Positions 19,555-26,722 of a DNA stretch of 64,000 nucleotides are shown one piece after another (position 1 is the first letter of the stretch; each line of letters opens with the position of its first letter). The notes under the pieces are model-generated. The model was not told where the DNA came from. It made no database searches and saw only the letters and a program-made list of their open reading frames with translations. This stretch comes from Leminorella grimontii ATCC 33999 = DSM 5078 (GTDB taxonomy: Bacteria; Pseudomonadota; Gammaproteobacteria; Enterobacterales; Enterobacteriaceae): assembly GCF_000439085.1 (NCBI RefSeq), contig NZ_AUUA01000001.1, positions 902,550 to 966,549 of the forward strand. Reading direction: 5' to 3'. Both the position numbers and the translations under genes were made by a program.

Positions 19555-20403
19555 TTAAACGGACAGCGTACAGTTATCTATCAACCGCGTGCTGCCGATA
19601 TAAACGGCCAACGCACAGAGCGTTCGATCTTCAATGCGCTCTACTGGCCTTAGGCTATCGGCATCAACCAGGCTGATATAGTCGACCTTCGCCAGAGGCT
19701 CTCGTTTGATTTCGTCTTTCAGGCGCGAAGCCAGCGCTAAACCGTCTCTTTCTCCATCGAAAACCAGCTTTTGGGCAAGCTGAATTGCCCGATATAAGCA
19801 GACCGCCGCCCTGCGCTGTTCGAAATCCAAATAGCTATTACGGGAACTTTTGGCCAAGCCGTCCGCCTCACGAACGATAGGACAGCCGACAACGCTTACG
19901 TCAATATTCAAATCCCTGACCATGCGTCTAATAACCGCCAGCTGTTGAGCATCTTTTTCACCAAAGTAAGCGCGGTTCGGTTGAACGATATTGAACAGCT
20001 TGGACACCACGGTACATACTCCCCTAAAGTGCCCCGGGCGGCTTTTGCCACATAGCTCTTCCGTTAGCCCCGTCATGTCGACGTAGCTGGAGAAGTTCTT
20101 ACTGTACATCTCTGTCGCCTCAGGGTGAAAAATGACGTCCACGCCCTCTTCCGCACAGCGCTGGCTGTCTCGCTCAAAATCGCGAGGATAGCTGGCTAAA
20201 TCTTCTTTTGGCCCAAACTGCATAGGATTAACGAAAATAGATACCACTACTTTATCGTTTTCAGCCTTGGCCCTATGCATCAGGCTCTGATGCCCTTCGT
20301 GAAGAAATCCCATTGTCGGCACTAACCCGACGCTTTTCCCTTCCTGTTTCCAGGATTTGACTCTCTCCCGCAGTTCGGGAATGGAGGTGATAACGTTAAT
20401 CAC
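19555..20403 (-). CDS. panC: Pantoate--beta-alanine ligase PanC
   Basis: A 282-residue pantothenate synthetase joining pantoate and beta-alanine with ATP. The GTG at 20403 is chosen because AGGAG sits seven bases upstream and the product starts VINVITSIPELRERV, like other PanC proteins. Motifs: PTMGFLHEGH (HIGH-type), SIFVNPMQFGP, the central RPGHFRGVCTVVSKLFN, GEKDAQQLAVIRRMV and the KMSKS-like KSSRNSYL. It stands alone, whereas enterobacteria usually have panB-panC together. Several segments (LHEGH, KSSRNSYL) look closer to Firmicutes-type PanC than to E. coli, hinting at transfer; this is impression, not analysis. Confidence 0.93.
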   Translation of the reverse strand: MINVITSIPELRERVKSWKQEGKSVGLVPTMGFLHEGHQSLMHRAKAENDKVVVSIFVNPMQFGPKEDLASYPRDFERDSQRCAEEGVDVIFHPEATEMYSKNFSSYVDMTGLTEELCGKSRPGHFRGVCTVVSKLFNIVQPNRAYFGEKDAQQLAVIRRMVRDLNIDVSVVGCPIVREADGLAKSSRNSYLDFEQRRAAVCLYRAIQLAQKLVFDGERDGLALASRLKDEIKREPLAKVDYISLVDADSLRPVERIEDRTLCALAVYIGSTRLIDNCTLSV

Positions 20404-20774
20404 AGCGCGGCTCCTGTTTTTTCGTGATTTCACAACGCGACTACAATATCAGCCGAGAGTCCGTTAAGTCATCAAGTGGTGGAATAAAATGTACGGCTGT
20501 CTCGTTACAATCGCTACGGCCTGTATATCAACATAGGCATACTAGTCAATATGGACTTTAACTGACTAAAAATCAGAAAAATGTTAATTAACAAAATTTT
20601 TAACAATTAAAACATAGAGATAGAAAAACTCCCCACCCAAAATAACACACATTAACCATCATAAAACCAAAAAACAAACAGGATAGAACATAATAAAAAC
20701 CAAAAAAAGAAAAAATAGAAAAAGGAATTAATAGAGTTAATAAAATAATAAATTAACAATAAAAAACCCCTCTA

Positions 20775-20798
20775 TTTAATTAATAATTATTAATTAAA
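20775..20798. repeat. 24 bp perfect AT palindrome
   Basis: The half site TTTAATTAATAA is followed directly by its reverse complement. The flanks TCTA and TAGA extend it imperfectly. It could be a cruciform-prone element, a dimer-binding site, or chance in very AT-rich DNA. Confidence 0.5.
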
Positions 20799-20983
20799 GA
20801 TAGAAACAACAAACATAAATTAGACAATAAGAGAATAAAAAACAATATCATGTTTTCATTGAAATTTTTAAAACAACAAAAACAGACTGTGATTATATAC
20901 AACGATCAATCAAAAGATTACAATAGCTAAAAACTATTAATAAACTGAATTCGATCTGTAAAAACAATTTTATTAAGTATATT

Positions 20984-21008
20984 CACTTAACTATAATTTT
21001 AAAATACC
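20984..21008 (+). promoter_or_regulatory. Leader motif shared by both InsA-like genes (copy 1)
   Basis: CACTTA, 8 bp, then TTTAAAATACC, ending 50 bp before the first InsA-like ATG. The same two blocks with 7 bp between occur before the second InsA-like gene. It may be a common operator or a remnant of a shared IS end. Confidence 0.35.
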
Positions 21009-21058
21009 AAGATTGAGAATTTTTCAAAATGAAGCACAAATAATATTTAGGATTGCCT

Positions 21059-21235
21059 ATGTCCTGTTATACGGTTCCGCTTCCCAAATGCCCTATTTGT
21101 AGTAATCATCGCAGCGTTATACGTTACGGCTATAGTAAGACAAAGGCACAACGCTATCGTTGCATGAGCTGCCAAAAGTCATTTCAGCTTAAATATATTT
21201 ATACAAAAGAAAAATCTGCGCTTGCCGTTGAATAA
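21059..21235 (+). CDS. Orphan IS1 InsA-like zinc-ribbon protein (short form)
   Basis: A 58-residue protein resembling the N-terminal zinc-ribbon of the IS1 protein InsA (Zn_Tnp_IS1). Two CxxC pairs are visible, CPIC near residue 11 and CMSC near residue 35, separated by RYGYSKTKAQRYR and followed by QKSFQLKYIYT, the InsA-type end of the domain. The InsA helix-turn-helix is missing; the protein ends shortly after the ribbon. The ATG at 21059 follows AGGA at good spacing; TTG at 21053 is an alternative. No InsB frame and no IS1 ends are seen nearby. It is either a decayed IS1-family gene or a domesticated DNA-binding protein; a second paralogue lies 4.1 kb downstream. Confidence 0.7.
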   Translation: MSCYTVPLPKCPICSNHRSVIRYGYSKTKAQRYRCMSCQKSFQLKYIYTKEKSALAVE

Positions 21236-21347
21236 AATATATTTATCGTATTAATACGTTTAAAAAGCGTCACTCTCCGCCACTGCGTATTCACTTGCAT
21301 AAATTTTTATGTATATTGGGCGTTACGTTTACAGTGGAGGAAACGTC

Positions 21348-21479
21348 GTGCAAAAAATGTTAATACTCTCCCTTCTGCTGTTGCTGACCGCATGTTCCGC
21401 GAATACGGCAACGGGCGTAGGCGCATCGGGTGGGACTTCAGGTGTGAGTATCGGTATAGGCGGTGGGATCGGATTTTAA
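21348..21479 (+). CDS. Small 43-residue glycine-rich lipoprotein
   Basis: A GTG start at 21348 lies seven bases after a strong GGAGG. The product has a short charged N-terminus (MQKM), a leucine-rich segment, and lipobox LTAC with the cysteine at residue 16, followed by SANTATG and a glycine-rich tail ending GIGGGIGF. Mature size would be about 28 residues anchored to a membrane by lipid. Function is unknown; such lysis-protein-like or entericidin-like small lipoproteins are often stress-induced, but no specific family is recognised. A hairpin follows at 21493. Confidence 0.7.
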   Translation: MQKMLILSLLLLLTACSANTATGVGASGGTSGVSIGIGGGIGF

Positions 21480-21492
21480 CCCCCGTTCAGGT

Positions 21493-21518
21493 TAAGCCCT
21501 GGCTAACGTCAGGGCTTA
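21493..21518. terminator. Hairpin between small lipoprotein and formate channel gene
   Basis: TAAGCCCTG pairs with CAGGGCTTA around an 8 nt loop, between convergent genes. There is no clear U-run after it on either strand, so it is a weak terminator at best. Confidence 0.45.
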
Positions 21519-21529
21519 AAAATCGACGA

Positions 21530-22420
21530 TTATTTATGTAACGCCAGCTCCGATGAAGCCTTTCCTTCGTGAGGCTTTCTAAGGTACATATACCAGAAGG
21601 GAAGCCCAACCATCATTCCTCCCAGAATATTCCCAATAGTTACCGGCAATAGGTTTTTTACAAGAAAATGGCTTACCGTTAAGTCAGCAAATCTCTGTGG
21701 GTCAGCGCCAACAGAATGCCAAAACTCAGGCGTCGCGAAGTCCTTTATTATAATCCCCATAGGGATCATGAACATATTAGCGATACTGTGCTCAAAGCCG
21801 CTGGCGACGAACATACTGATGGGCAAAATGAGAATAAACATTTTATCTATCAGGCTTTTTCCCGCATAGCTCATCCAGACGGCTAAACAAACCATCACAT
21901 TAGCCATAATTCCTAAAAAAACCGCCTCTATAAAGCTGTGTTCCAACTTATGTTGGGCGGTGTTTAGTACGTTCAATCCCCACTGCCCATTGTCTAAAAC
22001 GTGTTGACCTGCAAACCACATAATGGCGACTAAAGACAGCGCGCCGATAAAATTGCCGATATAAACATTAAGCCAGTTAGCCGCCATCTGGCTCCCGCTA
22101 ATCCTGCCCCCCGCTTTCGCTACGCAGGTTAAAATCGTAGAGGTAAACAAATCGACGCCGCAGGCGACGACCAGCATAAGTCCCAGAGAAAAGCAGGCGC
22201 CGCCAAGAAATTTGGACCAGCCAAACGGCACGTCAGCAGTCCCCGTTGTCGCGGTAATGTAAAAAACAAACGCGATAGAAATAAATGCGCCCGCCAATAT
22301 GGCGGATATGTAGGTTTGAAACAGCGGTTTATTCGTTTTATAAATCCCGGCATCTTCTGCAATATGGGCCATATCGGACGCTGAAAAACATCCGGGACCG
22401 GTTAGATCGCGACCATTCAT
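21530..22420 (-). CDS. Formate/nitrite transporter family channel, FocA/FocB-like
   Basis: A 296-residue membrane protein of the FNT family with six hydrophobic helices. It is close to E. coli FocA: ISIAFVFYITATTGT, KLVGGICFSLG-like KFLGGACFSLGLML, NWLNVYIGNFIGAL, the helix-breaking loop VMVCLAVWMSYAGKSL, ASGFEHSIANMFMIPMGI and PVTIGNILGGMMVGLPFWY. It would form a pentameric inner-membrane formate channel. In E. coli focA precedes pflB; here pflB is absent, so this is a stand-alone homologue (FocB-like position unknown). The start at 22420 follows a weak GGGAG (TAGGGAGTACGT). Confidence 0.88.
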   Translation of the reverse strand: MNGRDLTGPGCFSASDMAHIAEDAGIYKTNKPLFQTYISAILAGAFISIAFVFYITATTGTADVPFGWSKFLGGACFSLGLMLVVACGVDLFTSTILTCVAKAGGRISGSQMAANWLNVYIGNFIGALSLVAIMWFAGQHVLDNGQWGLNVLNTAQHKLEHSFIEAVFLGIMANVMVCLAVWMSYAGKSLIDKMFILILPISMFVASGFEHSIANMFMIPMGIIIKDFATPEFWHSVGADPQRFADLTVSHFLVKNLLPVTIGNILGGMMVGLPFWYMYLRKPHEGKASSELALHK

Positions 22421-23003
22421 ACGTACTCCCTAAGAGCCTTATAGGATAGGCCCTAAGTCATCAGTTGCTACACGGCCCACAGAAAGCGCAGCTCTGGCGA
22501 TATGAATGCGCAGGCGGCTCGTCGTAACCGTGTGAGAAAATTAACGTTGGAATATCACTGAAGCGGGCTTCATCGGATAGAGATATTTATCTAAATGAAG
22601 CTGCATTTGAAAATGCACGTTGCGTGCCAAACTGAGAAATACTTAATCACATGAAAATAAATAAAAATAAATTTTTTATTACAGACATGTTCCCTTTTTC
22701 AGCAGAAGTGTCGAAGTGGCCTCGTCATTTATGCTGAAAAAATGAACAGATAAAGCCTGCGCACTTTTTAAGGCGCACGTTTAAGGCTGTAAATATTGAA
22801 ATCAGCCATGTCCCTATCCGTCGTTTTTAGCGCCAGTCCTCCAACCGGTCGCCCTCTTACGGCCCCCAGCCACGTTCAGCTGGCCTATTTTTCACAATTC
22901 TCCTTTCTCTTGTCTATAGTTAAAAGGATGTTCGTAATCCTATCTGGTTACAAAAAAACTTGAGTTCTGCACTCTGTCTTATACAAAAGGAGTTAAAAAC
23001 ATC
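22421..23003. other. Divergent intergenic region between FocA-like gene and ycaC
   Basis: 583 bp with no credible gene on either strand. It separates two divergent genes and should hold both promoters. An AT-rich stretch lies at 22640-22690. No clear FNR or CRP box could be read with confidence. Confidence 0.5.
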
Positions 23004-23627
23004 ATGGCTAAACCTTATGTCAAGCTCGATAAAAACAACGCCGCGGTTCTTCTCGTTGACCATCAGGCCGGCCTGCTCTCTTTAGTTCGAGATATCGATC
23101 CCGACAGGTTCAAAAATAACGTTCTCGCTCTGGCCGATCTTGCAAAATATTTCAAACTCCCGACGATCCTGACCACCAGCTTTGAAACTGGCCCTAACGG
23201 CCCTTTGGTTCCCGAACTAAAAGCGTTGTTTCCGGATGCGCCTTATATAGCCCGCCCTGGCAACATTAACGCCTGGGATAATGAAGACTTCGTCAAAGCG
23301 GTTAAGGCCACCGGGAAAAAGCAGCTGATTATCGCCGGCGTGGTGACTGAAGTATGTGTGGCCTTCCCGGCCCTGTCGGCTATTGAGGAAGGGTTTGAGG
23401 TTTTTGTCGTGACGGACGCTTCCGGTACGTTTAACGAGCTCACCCGTCATTCCGCCTGGGACAGAATGTCGCAGGCCGGGGCGCAGCTAATGACTTGGTT
23501 TGGCGTTGCCTGCGAGCTCCATCGCGATTGGCGAAACGACATTGAAGGCTTAGCGGCGCTTTTCTCTAATCATATTCCCGACTATAGAAACCTGATAACC
23601 AGCTTTGACCTGAAAAATAAGGGATAA
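23004..23627 (+). CDS. ycaC: Isochorismatase-family hydrolase YcaC
   Basis: A 207-residue cysteine hydrolase almost identical to E. coli YcaC through its length (for example NINAWDNEDFVKAVKATGKK). The catalytic residues of the isochorismatase-like fold are visible: Asp19 in LLVDHQAGL, a lysine in the central region, and the nucleophilic cysteine near 118 in VVTEVCVAFPAL. YcaC forms a ring-shaped octamer dimer; its substrate is not known. It starts after AGGAG with an 11 base spacing. A hairpin follows the stop. It is transcribed alone. Confidence 0.93.
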   Translation: MAKPYVKLDKNNAAVLLVDHQAGLLSLVRDIDPDRFKNNVLALADLAKYFKLPTILTTSFETGPNGPLVPELKALFPDAPYIARPGNINAWDNEDFVKAVKATGKKQLIIAGVVTEVCVAFPALSAIEEGFEVFVVTDASGTFNELTRHSAWDRMSQAGAQLMTWFGVACELHRDWRNDIEGLAALFSNHIPDYRNLITSFDLKNKG

Positions 23628-23670
23628 AAGTAATCAATTAGTGAGTCGCTTTTCCCTCAAGTTTCTTCAT

Positions 23671-23695
23671 TAGCCCTGCATTTGTGGGGCTATTC
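23671..23695 (+). terminator. Probable terminator of ycaC
   Basis: TAGCCC pairs with GGGCTA around a 10 nt loop and is followed by TTCTC. It lies between convergent ycaC and the AraC gene. Confidence 0.5.
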
Positions 23696-23721
23696 TCAAT
23701 TCTGTACCCTATAAATAAAAT

Positions 23722-24567
23722 CTAGACAACAGGAACATAGTAGTCACACTTTATATTTACCCTATCTCTGAAAATTGCACCGTTATAGGTAAATATTTCA
23801 ATATCCTTCCCCTCTCGCCGCTTTATACGATATTTCGGCAAAACGTTAGTATAAATATACCGAGAAAAGTGGAAAAAGTTTTCAACGCTGCCGTCAAAAT
23901 GAAACTTGGCGTATCGCCCTTCAACGTTAACGACGGTGCTTACGCTTCTTGTCCGTTCTGTCGCTACTGTACACGCAATGGTAAGCGCTCCTGAAACCCT
24001 GCTGTCGAGCTTAAGATCGTAAAGCATGCATATATTAGTCGCTAAAAGCCGCATGTTATCCCTAATTAATGACAGCTTTAACACTTTACTATTGTCACTG
24101 ACTATTGAGAGCTCCGGTTCCTGATACATCACTTCTAAAACGGTATGGAAAACCTTCTTTAAATAGCATAGTTCAGGAATTACAGCGCCATAGTCGTGGC
24201 CATCAAGATTTATTGCCGCTCGAAATCTGGAGAAATCCCAGTCCAGGGCGTTTCTAAACTGAAGAGGAGTACAGCCAAAATGCTTCTTAAAAGCCCTATT
24301 AAAGCTTTGAGAAGACTCAAACCCCATCTTGTGAGCAATGTCGCCAATGCGCAAGTTGGTTAATTTCAGCAGCATAGAGGCTCGGGACAACTTTCTCTGA
24401 CGAATATAGCAACCGAGATTCTCTCTCGTATATAGCTTAAATACGGTTTGAATTTGCCGCCTACAGTATCCAGATATTTCAGTGACCTGACTTATATCTA
24501 TGTCATCTTCAATATGTTTTTCAACCCACAGAAGCGTATCTTTAACAATCGACTTTCTTATTGGCAT
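23722..24567 (-). CDS. AraC-family regulator with Rob-like architecture
   Basis: A 281-residue protein with the AraC helix-turn-helix pair at the N-terminus (residues about 10-105): SGYCRRQIQTVFK is the first recognition helix, and GFESSQSFNRAFKKHFGCTPLQFR is the conserved second half. A C-terminal domain of about 170 residues follows, as in Rob/SoxS-like regulators with an effector domain, but the sequence there is not recognisable as GyrI-like with confidence. It may respond to a small molecule. Neighbours are ycaC (convergent) and the InsA-like/fepE genes (divergent). A+T content is higher than in the housekeeping genes. Confidence 0.85.
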   Translation of the reverse strand: MPIRKSIVKDTLLWVEKHIEDDIDISQVTEISGYCRRQIQTVFKLYTRENLGCYIRQRKLSRASMLLKLTNLRIGDIAHKMGFESSQSFNRAFKKHFGCTPLQFRNALDWDFSRFRAAINLDGHDYGAVIPELCYLKKVFHTVLEVMYQEPELSIVSDNSKVLKLSLIRDNMRLLATNICMLYDLKLDSRVSGALTIACTVATERTRSVSTVVNVEGRYAKFHFDGSVENFFHFSRYIYTNVLPKYRIKRREGKDIEIFTYNGAIFRDRVNIKCDYYVPVV

Positions 24568-24890
24568 AATTAATATGTTATGTAGATATAACGCAGCAGT
24601 TCTTAATTACTTAAGGCTAAGGTTCTTGACGTTAGCCACAGCGATCGTTTCCCTTCTAATCATCAATAAATTAAAAGAATGCTGGTAAAGATATAAAATA
24701 AGAAGCCAGCTTGGCTTATCAAAGCATTACAATAATGTCCGAAAAAATCTCAAGCAAGGAATATTTTCACCAAAAAATAAAAAACATACAAACAGACAAT
24801 GAATACAATAAGTTATAGGCAATTATTTCTAAACCATTCCAATTCAACTCTTAATAACATAAGAAACTATTATCTTGATAACAAATAATT

Positions 24891-24933
24891 GCACAAAAAG
24901 TTAATTTTTCTCTTCGGTAAAATCTTTTTGTGC
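24891..24933. repeat. Long imperfect stem-loop, 10 bp perfect outer arms
   Basis: GCACAAAAAG and CTTTTTGTGC are perfect inverted arms 23 nt apart. Inside, ATTTT and AAAAT can pair around a TCTCTTCGGT loop, giving a stem of about 15 bp with a small bulge. It lies 250 bp upstream of the second InsA-like gene. Confidence 0.55.
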
Positions 24934-25120
24934 ATCCTCCTAAAAACCACATAGCCAGCATCACATTGAAAAATATAATATTATTATACTTGCAATCCTA
25001 ATAAAGATTAAACAAATTAACAAAATGCTATAAATTAAAAGTGTTGTTATATAAAATAAAATAATTGAAATCGCCAGGTTAATAGTAAAGATCAATCTAT
25101 CGGATATAAATATCTACAGG

Positions 25121-25144
25121 CACTTATTGAGCGTTTAAAATACC
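25121..25144 (+). promoter_or_regulatory. Leader motif shared by both InsA-like genes (copy 2)
   Basis: CACTTA, 7 bp, then TTTAAAATACC, ending 38 bp before the second InsA-like ATG. ACTTATTGA within it also resembles part of the left end of some IS1 elements, so an IS-fossil origin is possible. Confidence 0.35.
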
Positions 25145-25182
25145 CATCATTCATAATTTATATAAAAAATAAAAGTACAAAA

Positions 25183-25503
25183 ATGCCTAATTTAAAGAAT
25201 AAGCCGACTATATGCCATTTATGCAACGGAGAGAACTGCGTCAGGAAGCATGGGAAATCGCGAGCGGGTTTACAACGTTACTACTGTAAAAACTGCAAAA
25301 AATCCTTTCAAATAAAATACATATATACAACCTATGAGAGCCCCCACAAAGAAACTATCCTGAGTATGACCAATGCAGGAAAAAGTCCTGATGAAGTATC
25401 AAAGCTTCTCAACATCAGGAAGACAAAAGTCCAATTGGTGGTATCCGCCTTAAGTGGTAAAGAAGCGCCATTACAATACAACAAAATAAAGAGTAACTCT
25501 TAA
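25183..25503 (+). CDS. Orphan InsA-like protein with zinc ribbon and helix-turn-helix
   Basis: A 106-residue protein, slightly longer than IS1 InsA (91 aa) and alignable over it. The zinc ribbon shows CHLC near residue 11 and CKNC near 36, with RKHGKSRAGLQRYY between and KKSFQIKYIYT after. The helix-turn-helix part (residues about 55-90) reads ETILSMTNAGKSPDEVSKLL then NIRKTKVQLVV. No InsB frame follows: fepE starts 18 bp downstream on the same strand. In IS1, InsA binds the element ends and represses transcription, so a free-standing copy could be a DNA-binding regulator. No strong ribosome site precedes the ATG. An IS remnant is the alternative. Confidence 0.75.
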   Translation: MPNLKNKPTICHLCNGENCVRKHGKSRAGLQRYYCKNCKKSFQIKYIYTTYESPHKETILSMTNAGKSPDEVSKLLNIRKTKVQLVVSALSGKEAPLQYNKIKSNS

Positions 25504-25521
25504 CAACTGCCGTTATGCATT

Positions 25522-26667
25522 ATGGAAAACAACATCAATAAAAGATGCCTTTACCCGCAGTCTCAATGCTCATCTTCCATGTTTCCCGATTCGCGAGATG
25601 ACGTAGATCTATATATTCTGATGGAAACGCTTCTTTTAAAAAAGAAATGCCTATTTGTCATTGTGCTTTTTTTTGGATTGAGCGGCCTGCTGCTATCTTT
25701 ACTATTACCTCAAAAATGGACAAGCCAAGCAATCGTCATTCCGCCGGAGATGCCCGAGCTAATTCAAATCAAAAAAGAACTGACCGAGCTTCGTGCATTA
25801 GATATAAATTATGATGTCGATGCGAATACGCTTTACCAACAGTTCATCAAACGATTTGATTCCTCTACTCTTCAGGAAGAGTACTTAAGTCAGTCTCCTT
25901 ACATAATGAAACAGCTGGCAAACAGTAGCTTTGATGCTGAAGCTCGCCGTCGGCTAATAGTTAAAACGACAGAACTGCTGGAATTGATGTCCAGTGGTTC
26001 ATTGAGTCAAAAAGAGCCTCGTCCATATACGTCCTGGACGCTTAAGTTTACCGCAGCCACAGCAGATGACGCACAAACGGTCCTTAGTGGCTACATTGAC
26101 TATGTTTCAACAATAGTAAGAAAAGAAGTTATTAACGATCTGCTTAGCTCGTTAGCATTAAAAATCCAAACAGAAAAGGATAGCCTAGCGTTAGAACGAA
26201 AAGCGCTAGAAAACGAACGCAATATAAATATACTGCGCCTTAACTATTCGCTGGAAGTCGCTAATGCCGCAGGAATCAAGCAGCCAGTGTACAGCAGTGG
26301 CTTAGCGGTTAAAGACGATCCCGACTACTCCGTTGCCTTAGGTTCTGACGGTTTAGCGCAAAAGCTAAAAATAGAGCAATCTATTACGGACGTTGCCCAC
26401 TTAAACGCATCAATTCAAAACAGAGAGATGCGTTTAAATAGAATGGAAAAAATCAACATCCAAGATGTAGCGTTCCAGCCTTACAAATACCAAATGGCTC
26501 CCAATTGGCCGGTAAAAAAGGATGGCCCTAGTAAGCCGCTTATTCTGACTCTATCAACGCTATTCGGCCTTATGGTCGCCTGTGGCTATATCTTGATGCA
26601 TCAGGCTATTCTAAAAAGAAAAGATATATTAAGTCATAATTCAACCACAAACGCACTTTACTCATGA
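25522..26667 (+). CDS. fepE: Very long O-antigen chain length regulator FepE (Wzz family)
   Basis: A 381-residue polysaccharide co-polymerase, close to E. coli and Salmonella FepE (377 aa). Transmembrane helices lie near residues 43-63 and 340-362, enclosing a periplasmic domain with coiled-coil character. Conserved phrases include LPQKWTSQAIV, PYTSWTLKFTA, AQTVLSGYIDYVS, RLNYSLEVANAAGIK and the proline-rich motif before the second helix (PNWPVKKDGPSKPLI). It sets very long O-antigen chain length with the Wzy polymerase. It is not beside an O-antigen cluster or the enterobactin genes here. It starts 18 bp after the InsA-like gene and is probably co-transcribed with it. Confidence 0.92.
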   Translation: MENNINKRCLYPQSQCSSSMFPDSRDDVDLYILMETLLLKKKCLFVIVLFFGLSGLLLSLLLPQKWTSQAIVIPPEMPELIQIKKELTELRALDINYDVDANTLYQQFIKRFDSSTLQEEYLSQSPYIMKQLANSSFDAEARRRLIVKTTELLELMSSGSLSQKEPRPYTSWTLKFTAATADDAQTVLSGYIDYVSTIVRKEVINDLLSSLALKIQTEKDSLALERKALENERNINILRLNYSLEVANAAGIKQPVYSSGLAVKDDPDYSVALGSDGLAQKLKIEQSITDVAHLNASIQNREMRLNRMEKINIQDVAFQPYKYQMAPNWPVKKDGPSKPLILTLSTLFGLMVACGYILMHQAILKRKDILSHNSTTNALYS

Positions 26668-26682
26668 TATGAGTCATAAAAA

Positions 26683-26706
26683 AGGGAGCTTACGCTCCCG
26701 TTTTTA
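26683..26706. terminator. Bidirectional terminator between fepE and icd
   Basis: GGGAGC pairs with GCTCCC around TTAC, with an A-run before and TTTTT after, between convergent fepE and icd. Confidence 0.8.
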
Positions 26707-26722
26707 GCCCTACCGTTTCTGA

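Larger units (their letters stand above)
20404..21058. other. AT-rich non-coding region upstream of first InsA-like gene
   Basis: About 650 bp with no credible gene. From 20560 on it is extremely AT-rich with many A-tracts, unlike the flanking panC. It contains a 24 bp perfect palindrome (20775-20798) and a motif shared with the second InsA-like gene (20984-21008). It probably contains curved DNA and an H-NS-type binding region. Confidence 0.6.
24568..25182. other. AT-rich region upstream of InsA-like/fepE genes
   Basis: About 615 bp with no convincing gene, very AT-rich from 24720. It holds the divergent promoters for the AraC gene and the InsA-like gene. A long inverted repeat lies at 24891-24933 and the shared leader motif at 25121-25144. 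Confidence 0.6.

Noticed and set aside
24500..24688. Plus-strand 62-codon frame overlapping the AraC gene start
   Set aside because: Half of it is the mirror of the AraC helix-turn-helix gene; no ribosome site and no family.
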